From positions 1 to 55,793 of the forward strand of contig JAUYBY010000012.1 of NCBI GenBank assembly GCA_030692925.1: DNA of 55,793 nucleotides, given 5' to 3'. The DNA comes from Candidatus Zixiibacteriota bacterium. GTDB lineage: Bacteria > Zixibacteria > MSB-5A5 > RBG-16-43-9. Below the pieces are notes generated by a model. The model searched no databases and had not been told where the DNA came from. It was given only the letters and a program-made list of their open reading frames with translations. Of the stretch, positions 49,716 to 55,793 are shown one piece after another. The translations under genes and the position numbers were made by a program. Every line of letters begins with the position of its first letter. The stretch's first letter is position 1.

Positions 49716-51203
49716 ATGACCCATAACAAAACTCTTCTTTTCATCTTAATCTCAGCCCTTTTATTCTCTTTATCCTTTCCTCCTTTCCCAACTGGCTTTT
49801 TAGCTTATTTTAGCCTTGTCTTTCTGCTTTTTGCCCTGGAGGAAAAAGGTGGCTGGGAATCTTTTAAATTAGGTTACATCTGGGGGCTGGTGACAAATGT
49901 ATTGCTTTTATACTGGATTACCTGGGCAACACTTCCGGGAGTTTTGGGTGCTATTCTTATCTTGTCTCTGTATACCGCTTTCCTTTTCCTTTTTTACTCC
50001 TGGGTTCAAAAAGCGCTCAAGGAAAAAGCTGTCTTTTTTATGCCTTTTCTCTGGGTCTTGATGGAATATGGCAGATCCTTTTTTGAGATTGGCTTTCCCT
50101 GGCTTAATTTATCCTATACCCAGACCTATTATCTGAGCTTAATCCAGTATGCATCCATAGTTGGCAATTATGGAGTGTCCTTCTGGATCGCCTGGGTCAA
50201 CGTTCTCGTATACCTGGGAGTCAAAAATTTCGCCTCCAGCAGAAAGGTATTGACCTATGCGGCTTTAATTCTCCTTTTGTTCTTATTGCCGTTTTTGTAT
50301 AGCAGCAAAATCTTGAATCAAAAAACAGACGCCAGACAGATTGATATCACCTTAGTTCAGGGTAATATCCCCCAGGATGTCAAATGGGATTACAAGCTCC
50401 TGGATTACAATTTTAAGGTTTTTGATGACTTGACCAAAAAGGTTCCGGAAAAAGTCGACCTTATTTTATGGCCTGAAACTGCAGCCCCCTGTTATCTGCG
50501 GGCTGAGCCTAAATATTTTTCACTAATCAAATCCTTATCTGATTCTCTTCAGACTCCGCTGGTTCTGGGCACTAACGATTATTCAGTGCTGGGACAGGGG
50601 AGCTATCTTTACTACAATTCCGCTTTTTATTTTGATCCTTATCAGAATAATTTTGCGGTCTATAATAAAATTCATCTTGTGCCTTTTTCAGAATGGGTCC
50701 CCTATCCGAAAATCTTAGGCTGGCTTTACAGAATAAAGTTCGGGCTTTCAGATTATACCCCGGGAAAAGATTATGTCCTTTTCGAAAATCCGAAAGGGAA
50801 ATTCCCGGCTTTGATCTGCTTTGAGGCGGTTTTCCCTGATCTGGTTAGAAAATTCGTCTTAAAGGGAGCAGATTTTTTAGTGAACATTACCAATGATGGC
50901 TGGTGGGGAAAAACAGCCGGACCTTACCAGCACGCTCAGATCAACGTGCTCCGGGCAATTGAGAATCGGATAAGTATTGCCAGATGTGCCAATACCGGAG
51001 TCTCGATGTTTGTGGATCCGTATGGACGAATCACCCAGAAGACCAAAATCTATGTTCAGGATGTCTTGACCGGTAAGATTCCGCTGAGAAATGAGCTGAC
51101 CTTTTACACCCGATATGGCGACTGGTTTGCTAAGGGAGTTTCTCTGCTTTCTGTTCTGGTCTTAGCGTATAGTCTTTTAAAGAAGGTGGTAGGTCATAGA
51201 TAG
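49716..51203 (+). CDS. lnt: Apolipoprotein N-acyltransferase
   Basis: Lnt adds the third acyl chain to lipoproteins at the outer face of the inner membrane. The 495-residue protein has about seven N-terminal helices (1-195) and a nitrilase-like domain with the triad E254 (WPET), K318 (YNKIHLVPF) and C368 (LICFEA). The NDGWW and RAIENRISIARCANTG segments are also typical. It would act on the lipoproteins encoded at 10780-11521. The stop TAG is supplied by the TAGATAGTAG word repeat. The left REP of the RAYT unit lies just before its ATG. Confidence 0.95.
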   Translation: MTHNKTLLFILISALLFSLSFPPFPTGFLAYFSLVFLLFALEEKGGWESFKLGYIWGLVTNVLLLYWITWATLPGVLGAILILSLYTAFLFLFYSWVQKALKEKAVFFMPFLWVLMEYGRSFFEIGFPWLNLSYTQTYYLSLIQYASIVGNYGVSFWIAWVNVLVYLGVKNFASSRKVLTYAALILLLFLLPFLYSSKILNQKTDARQIDITLVQGNIPQDVKWDYKLLDYNFKVFDDLTKKVPEKVDLILWPETAAPCYLRAEPKYFSLIKSLSDSLQTPLVLGTNDYSVLGQGSYLYYNSAFYFDPYQNNFAVYNKIHLVPFSEWVPYPKILGWLYRIKFGLSDYTPGKDYVLFENPKGKFPALICFEAVFPDLVRKFVLKGADFLVNITNDGWWGKTAGPYQHAQINVLRAIENRISIARCANTGVSMFVDPYGRITQKTKIYVQDVLTGKIPLRNELTFYTRYGDWFAKGVSLLSVLVLAYSLLKKVVGHR

Positions 51204-51228
51204 TAGATAGTAGATAGTATACAGTAGA
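51189..51228 (+). repeat. TAGATAGTAGATAG word repeat
   Basis: Quasi-tandem AGATAGTAGATAGTAGATAG then TATACAGTAGAGAG, starting in the lnt 3' end and supplying its stop codon (51201-51203). It is related to the GTAGACAG words at 38274-38295. Confidence 0.75.
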
Positions 51229-51241
51229 GAGGGAAGAAAAA

Positions 51242-53437
51242 ATGAGACGATTGATTTTTACCTTTTTTTGGATTTTAATCTTATCCAACCCGCTCTTTTC
51301 CGCAGTTGGGGACTGGACTACTTATACTAATATGAACTATTCAAAGCAGATTCTTCTAAAAGATGGTTATCTGTGGGTGGCAACAACTGGAGGATTGGTA
51401 AAGTTTAATCTCTCAGATGAGTCCTACAGGAAAATAACCAATGTGGAAGGTTTGGGTGGAAATTATCTTTATTCTTTGGCCGTTGATACGGCTGGTACTT
51501 TCTGGTTTGGCGCGAAGAACGGGACTTTGACTAAACATAATCCCCAGGGTAATTCTTTCAGGATATATGATTTCCTGGACCGGGATGGCTCAAGGCTCCG
51601 GATAAAATATATCGCTCCGGATGAAGATAAGCTCTGGGTCGGACTGAATAAAGGTGTAAGCCTTTTTCAGATTTATAAAAACGACGGGGAGATCAAGGAA
51701 ACCTACAGGCATTTCGGGAATTTAGCCCAGGAGGTTGAGGTCAACTCAGTTGCCCTCACACCGACTAAAGTCTGGGTCGGCACAGTTAAAGGGGTTGCCT
51801 TTGCCCTTAAAGACGACCCGAATCTTTTAGATTATTCTCACTGGTATTCCTTTGTATCCGGTCAGAAAGGGCTTACCAACGACACAGTCAATACTGTTTT
51901 GAGTGTGGATGAAGAGATTTATATCGGCACAAATAAAGGGGTTTTTGAATTTAATAGTGCAGATTCGAGCTGGTCCCTTTCCGGTTTAAATAACCTGATT
52001 GTGCGTGACCTGAAATATAGTTCAGGAAAAATCTATGCAGGCACAAATTCCGGGCTTTTTGTCAACGAAAACAGCATCTGGTCTCAGGTAAGCACCTCAG
52101 GATTGACAAACGGAAATCTAAACGCAGTGGCAATCGAGACCTCAGGGAATATCTGGGCAGGCACTCAAGGGTCCGGTATCTCGGTTTATTCTAATTCGAC
52201 CTGGAGAAACTTCCAGATAGATGGTCCCCCGGGGAATATCTTCAACAAGATAGCAGTACAGGAAGATGGCAAGATCTGGTGCTCCAACTGGTCTGGAGGC
52301 GGCTCCTCTTTTGATGGCATAACCTGGAAGGGAATTCAGGATACTCTGCGTACCCTTTTTGGCATCTGGCCATGGATGGCTACTGTAACCTTAGATCTTG
52401 AGGGAAATGTCTGGTTTGGCTCCTGGGGGAGCGGTTTATTTAAGTTAGATTCACAAGGAAACTGGTCCAGATATGATTCCACTAATAGCGAGTTAAGACC
52501 AACCCTTAAACCCTATGAGACAGTGGTAAGTGATGTGGTGGTAGATGAGGCTGGAGTAAAATGGATGGCTAACTGGGAAGGGGTGGAGGGGAGATGTGTT
52601 GTGGCACTGCAGAATAATCTTTGGACTCCTTATCTTTCCTTAGATGGGATAAGATCAAATTTAATAAACTCTCTTTATGCAGAAGGAGGACGTCTCTGGA
52701 TCTGCAGCCAAGGTGTCGGTCTGGGTTTTCTGGATTACAAAGGCACACCCGGCGATAAAACGGATGATTCCATACATTATTATGACCAGACTAATGACTA
52801 CCTTTCGGGCAACGACGTGAGAACCGCCAGAATCGACCTTAAGGGAACCCTATGGGTTGGAACCAATGGCGGATTGAGCAGGTATGACCCTGATATCAGA
52901 AGGTTCCTGGGCGTGCAGCTTCCAGATCCCTTAGGACCTCAGGTTAACTGGATAGCAGTAGACGAGATGAACAACAAATGGATCGGAACGATAAACGGGG
53001 TGGGCGTGATTAATGACCGGGATTCGTTTATTTACGTTTTCAATACAACTAACAGCAAATTGGTAGATGACCTGGTCTGGTTTATCAATATAGACAATAG
53101 CAGAGGCAAAGCCTGGATCGGAACCGAGAATGGACTTTCCTCTTATCAATATAAAGTTCCTGCAGAGAATCTCTGTCAGGTTCATCCATATCCCAATCCG
53201 GTGGTTTTGCGGAACGGAGATGAAAAGGTTACTTTCGATGTCCCTCTGGAGACTAAGGTGAGGATATATACTGTGGCTGGAGACTGGGTGGCAGAGGCTA
53301 AATCCGGCGGGATTGGAAAAGAATGGGATTTAAGGAATAGATCCGGTAATCTGGTCGCCTCGGGAATTTATCTTTTCCTTTTATTTGACAACCAGCGTGG
53401 CACCTGTGCCGGGAAGATCGTGGTCATACGTGAATAA
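51242..53437 (+). CDS. Secreted two-component-regulator-type propeller protein
   Basis: A 731-residue exported protein. A signal peptide (about 1-20, IFTFFWILILSNPLFS) is followed by some ten to twelve 'LWVGT..G...' blades (for example IYIGTNKGVFEFN, IYAGTNSGLF, IWAGTQGSGISVY, LWVGTNGGLSRYD). These are reg_prop repeats normally found in sensor histidine kinases, but no membrane helix or kinase domain follows. The last 85 residues (HPYPNPVVLRNGDEKVTFDVPLETKVRIYTVAGD...) form a FlgD-like Ig/sorting-type domain. A surface or secreted role is likely. FemAB follows 6 bases downstream. Confidence 0.88.
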   Translation: MRRLIFTFFWILILSNPLFSAVGDWTTYTNMNYSKQILLKDGYLWVATTGGLVKFNLSDESYRKITNVEGLGGNYLYSLAVDTAGTFWFGAKNGTLTKHNPQGNSFRIYDFLDRDGSRLRIKYIAPDEDKLWVGLNKGVSLFQIYKNDGEIKETYRHFGNLAQEVEVNSVALTPTKVWVGTVKGVAFALKDDPNLLDYSHWYSFVSGQKGLTNDTVNTVLSVDEEIYIGTNKGVFEFNSADSSWSLSGLNNLIVRDLKYSSGKIYAGTNSGLFVNENSIWSQVSTSGLTNGNLNAVAIETSGNIWAGTQGSGISVYSNSTWRNFQIDGPPGNIFNKIAVQEDGKIWCSNWSGGGSSFDGITWKGIQDTLRTLFGIWPWMATVTLDLEGNVWFGSWGSGLFKLDSQGNWSRYDSTNSELRPTLKPYETVVSDVVVDEAGVKWMANWEGVEGRCVVALQNNLWTPYLSLDGIRSNLINSLYAEGGRLWICSQGVGLGFLDYKGTPGDKTDDSIHYYDQTNDYLSGNDVRTARIDLKGTLWVGTNGGLSRYDPDIRRFLGVQLPDPLGPQVNWIAVDEMNNKWIGTINGVGVINDRDSFIYVFNTTNSKLVDDLVWFINIDNSRGKAWIGTENGLSSYQYKVPAENLCQVHPYPNPVVLRNGDEKVTFDVPLETKVRIYTVAGDWVAEAKSGGIGKEWDLRNRSGNLVASGIYLFLLFDNQRGTCAGKIVVIRE

Positions 53438-53443
53438 AAAGGT

Positions 53444-54421
53444 ATGGGGTTCGAACTTCTCTATTTAGCAGATCTGGACGAGCAAAAATGGGAAGAGCTT
53501 CTTTTCAACTCTCCTTACAGCACCTTTTACCATAAGTCCGCCTGGGCTAAACTCTGGTTTTCCAGCTTTGTCTATTTCACGCCTCTTTTTTTAGTTTATT
53601 CAGGTGAGAATGGAGAATATAAGACAGGATTCCCTTTTATCCTCTCTGATAAGTACAGGTTGAAAAGGGCCTACTCGATGCCCTTTGGCACCTATGGCGG
53701 AATGATCCTCTCTAAAGAGCTTTCGTCAGAGGAAGCCGAAGAGCTATACAGAAAAATCGATGAGGAGTTAAGGAAACTCAAACTGGCAAGTGTGGAGGTG
53801 ATAGATTTTTTCGGTCAGCAAAAGAATCTTAGCCAGTACGGTTATAATGCTGTGAAAGCTTATACCCATCTTCTGGATTTATCAAAATATATGGATGACC
53901 CGGTTCATAAGACCAAAAGAGGTGCAATCCAGGCAGAAAAAAAAGGTGTGAAGGTGGAGCCTCTCTCCTCAGTCGAGAAAATCAGAGATTGTTACAGCCT
54001 GGTTCTGGAAAGAGATAAACGGCACGGGCTGAAAAGATCAAAATTTCCGCTCGGCTTGTATGAAAATATCTGGAATATTTTGAAATCCGGAGAGGAGCTC
54101 CGATGGAGCGTGGCAACAGTCGACGAGCAGACTATAGCCTTTCAGATAAATTTCCTTTATAAGAATACAATCTATTACTGGGAAGGCGCCTCCCTTTCTG
54201 AGGCCTTGAATCTAAGGCCTAATGATGCTTTGTTCTCCGATACCATCCAGTGGGGGATTTCACAAGGGTATAGATATTTTAATTTAGGGGGTTCTCCGGA
54301 AAAAGCAGAAGGGCTGGTTAGATTCAAGGAAGCCTGGGGAGGAGAAAGGAAAGATTACCTTATTTATTCAAAAAAGAAATTCTGGTACAAAGCCGCTGAG
54401 AAATTGAAGAGACTTTTGTAG
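53444..54421 (+). CDS. FemAB-like GNAT-fold transferase
   Basis: A 325-residue protein of the FemAB/peptidoglycan-bridge type acetyltransferase fold: YHKSAWAKLWFSSF near the N-terminus, LPFGTYGGMIL-like segment (MPFGTYGG), FFGQQKNLSQYG, and the C-terminal YFNLGGSPEKAEGLVRFKEAWGGE. Such proteins occur in exopolysaccharide clusters as well as in peptidoglycan bridge synthesis; the two glycosyltransferases downstream favour the former. The stop TAG (54419-54421) is the GTAG foot of a REP hairpin. Confidence 0.82.
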   Translation: MGFELLYLADLDEQKWEELLFNSPYSTFYHKSAWAKLWFSSFVYFTPLFLVYSGENGEYKTGFPFILSDKYRLKRAYSMPFGTYGGMILSKELSSEEAEELYRKIDEELRKLKLASVEVIDFFGQQKNLSQYGYNAVKAYTHLLDLSKYMDDPVHKTKRGAIQAEKKGVKVEPLSSVEKIRDCYSLVLERDKRHGLKRSKFPLGLYENIWNILKSGEELRWSVATVDEQTIAFQINFLYKNTIYYWEGASLSEALNLRPNDALFSDTIQWGISQGYRYFNLGGSPEKAEGLVRFKEAWGGERKDYLIYSKKKFWYKAAEKLKRLL

Positions 54422-54446
54422 GGACAGAACAGTGTGCTGTCCCTAC
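54418..54446 (+). repeat. GTAGGGACAG REP hairpin
   Basis: GTAGGGACAG and CTGTCCCTAC with a 9-base loop, overlapping the stop of the FemAB-like gene. Confidence 0.88.
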
Positions 54447-54483
54447 GATTTCGGTCGCTCACAATGACTTCCAAGGAAACAAG

Positions 54484-55560
54484 ATGAAGTTTTTATTCCT
54501 CTCAGACGCAAGTAGTTTCCATACCAAGAGATGGGTAAACTACTTTGTTGACAAAGGGTATGAATGCTATCTTGCCTCTCTGGAGAAAAGCCAGGGAACC
54601 AGAGCCTCTGAGATTTTCATTTCACCAAAAACCGAATTCTCTTTCCTTAAATATCTCTTTTCCCTTTCAGAAATAAAGAACTTGATTCAAAATATCAATC
54701 CCGATCTGGTCAACGCCCATTTTGTTCCCAACTATGGCTTATTGGGAGCATTATCAAAAAAGAAACCTTTAGTGGTCTCAACCTGGGGCTCAGACATATT
54801 GATCTCACCGAAAAAATCACCTTTTCATAGACTGAGAGCAAAATATGTTCTGTCTAAAGCTGACCTGGTGACCTGTGATGGAATAAATTTATCAAAGGGA
54901 CTTCTGGAATTGGGGGTCCCTGAAGAAAAAATAGTTTTAGCTCCGATGGGAGTTGAACGTAGGCTATTAAAAGAACGCTCAAGCAATGGTCAATTAAAAG
55001 ACAAAGAAGAAATAATATTCCTAAGCACAAGAAGCCTTGAACCGGTCTATGACTTAAAAACCCTGATTGAAGCTATGCCTTTGATTATTGAAAAAACCAA
55101 TAAAAAAGCTAAGTTCTGGATAACTGGTCTGGGAAGTCAGGAGCAAGAGCTAAGAAAACTTGCTTCAAAACTGGAGGTCGAAAAAAACGTGGAATTCAAG
55201 GGATATGTGACCAGAGAAGAGCTGGAGAAAATTCTGCAGAAAGCAGAGATATATATCTCCACCTCTTTGTCTGACAGCACCTCAGTATCCTTGTTAGAGG
55301 CTATGGCATCAGGACTTCTGCCTGTGGTAACAGACATTCCTGGAAATCGTGAATGGATAGAAGATGGAAAAAATGGTTTCCTCTTCCCTCCTGGCAATTA
55401 TCAGGCTTTAGCCGAAAAAATAATCTGGATAATAAATAATTTTAAAGAAATTGAAAAACTCCGCGCGGAAAATCAAAAACTCATCCGGGAAAAAGCTTTA
55501 TGGGAAGAGAACATGGCTTTTGTAGAACACAGATTTCTGGAGCTACTTAGGAGAGCCTGA
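54484..55560 (+). CDS. Glycosyltransferase family 4 protein
   Basis: A 358-residue GT-B enzyme. The N-terminal half begins KFLFLSDASSFHTKRWVNYF and has VVSTWGSDILISPKK. The C-terminal half has the GT4 features IFLSTRSLEPVYDLKTLIEA and FKGYVTREELEKILQKAEIYISTSLSDSTSVSLLEAMASGLLPVVTDIPGN with the catalytic E of the E-x7-E motif region. It transfers an unknown sugar. Together with the next partial glycosyltransferase it suggests the start of an exopolysaccharide or O-antigen locus. Confidence 0.92.
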   Translation: MKFLFLSDASSFHTKRWVNYFVDKGYECYLASLEKSQGTRASEIFISPKTEFSFLKYLFSLSEIKNLIQNINPDLVNAHFVPNYGLLGALSKKKPLVVSTWGSDILISPKKSPFHRLRAKYVLSKADLVTCDGINLSKGLLELGVPEEKIVLAPMGVERRLLKERSSNGQLKDKEEIIFLSTRSLEPVYDLKTLIEAMPLIIEKTNKKAKFWITGLGSQEQELRKLASKLEVEKNVEFKGYVTREELEKILQKAEIYISTSLSDSTSVSLLEAMASGLLPVVTDIPGNREWIEDGKNGFLFPPGNYQALAEKIIWIINNFKEIEKLRAENQKLIREKALWEENMAFVEHRFLELLRRA

Positions 55561-55577
55561 CAGTCTATTTTCCCCCC

Positions 55578-55612
55578 TTGAGCTTTTGAGCGTTTGAACT
55601 TTTGAGCATTTT
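55578..55612 (+). repeat. TTGAGC-type degenerate tandem words
   Basis: CTTGAGCTTTTGAGCGTTTG then AACTTTTGAGC, between two glycosyltransferase genes. Same style as 16626-16660 and 23671-23702. Confidence 0.6.
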
Positions 55613-55617
55613 TTACT

Positions 55618-55793
55618 ATGAACCAAGATCTCGACAATAAGAAAAAAGTTCTTATAATAGCCTATTACTTCCCACCCTTAGGAATGGGCGGGGTACAGAG
55701 GGTTTCTAAATTCGTCAAGTATCTCCCTTCTTTCGGCTGGGAGCCGGTGATTTTAACAGTTAAGGATATTGATTATTTCTCCCGTGACGAATC
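55618..55793 (+). CDS. Glycosyltransferase, N-terminal part (cut by window end)
   Basis: The frame opens at ATG 55618 and runs to the window edge (58 codons). [26 protein letters not shown] is typical of the N-terminal domain of group 1 glycosyltransferases, with the Gly-rich GMGGVQR loop. The rest of the gene, including the catalytic half, lies outside. It probably continues the polysaccharide locus begun at 53444. Confidence 0.8.
   Translation, partial: MNQDLDNKKKVLIIAYYFPPLGMGGVQRVSKFVKYLPSFGWEPVILTVKDIDYFSRDE

Overview
The window is a chromosomal segment of a diderm, lipid A-making bacterium, by eye of middling GC. LpxC is fused to FabZ, there is a full late lipid A set, a large eukaryotic-type Ser/Thr kinase with TPRs, and a propeller protein with a FlgD-like tail. 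Together these point to an uncultured lineage near the FCB (Fibrobacteres-Chlorobi-Bacteroidetes) group or a related candidate phylum. That placement is an inference; no 16S gene or other decisive marker is present.

Layout. 366-8886 is a fatty acid synthesis operon (yceD, rpmF, plsX, fabH, fabD, fabG, acpP, fabF, rnc, acyl-CoA dehydrogenase) closed by an intrinsic terminator at 9002-9026. 9107-12570 is accessory: two unrecognised minus-strand genes, tRNA-Arg(ACG), two small lipoproteins (one a cupredoxin) and a DUF1848 protein. 12820-26693 holds a PEGA/TPR membrane protein, a methyltransferase, a ChrB-domain protein, a CoA-binding protein, a universal stress protein, a DUF2953 + GerW pair, a GNAT enzyme, an M16 peptidase, small membrane proteins, CysK and a cytidylate-kinase-like protein. 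26976-38050 is the lipid A/KDO operon (lpxC-fabZ, lpxA, Gfo/Idh oxidoreductase, lpxB, DUF374 acyltransferase, waaA, lpxK) followed by nadB and guaA. 38292-41222 is a Ser/Thr kinase on the minus strand. 41792-47858 carries priA, an HD protein, purM and gpmI. 47894-49662 is a small defence-like/mobile patch: an MNT antitoxin-type nucleotidyltransferase, a broken HEPN-like partner, a TIGR02391/HEPN protein and a REP-associated tyrosine transposase (RAYT). 49716-55793 is envelope-related: lnt, a propeller protein, a FemAB-like protein and two glycosyltransferases, the last cut by the window end.

The most striking signal lies between the genes. Almost every gap is packed with interspersed palindromes of at least ten families. 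Many have a GTAG tetranucleotide at the foot of the hairpin, the hallmark of REP elements recognised by RAYTs. A RAYT gene is present at 49090-49662, flanked by inverted copies of a GTAGAGACGCAT palindrome, and it carries two more copies inside its own reading frame that are translated. Copies of this family also end gpmI, end the cytidylate-kinase-like gene and cut off a HEPN-like toxin gene after 12 codons. Other repeats sit nested in each other's loops, supply stop codons (at least six genes) and supply a Shine-Dalgarno sequence. An 80-bp perfect inverted repeat joins positions 95-174 and 38075-38154. All homology calls here come from motif reading, not from searches.
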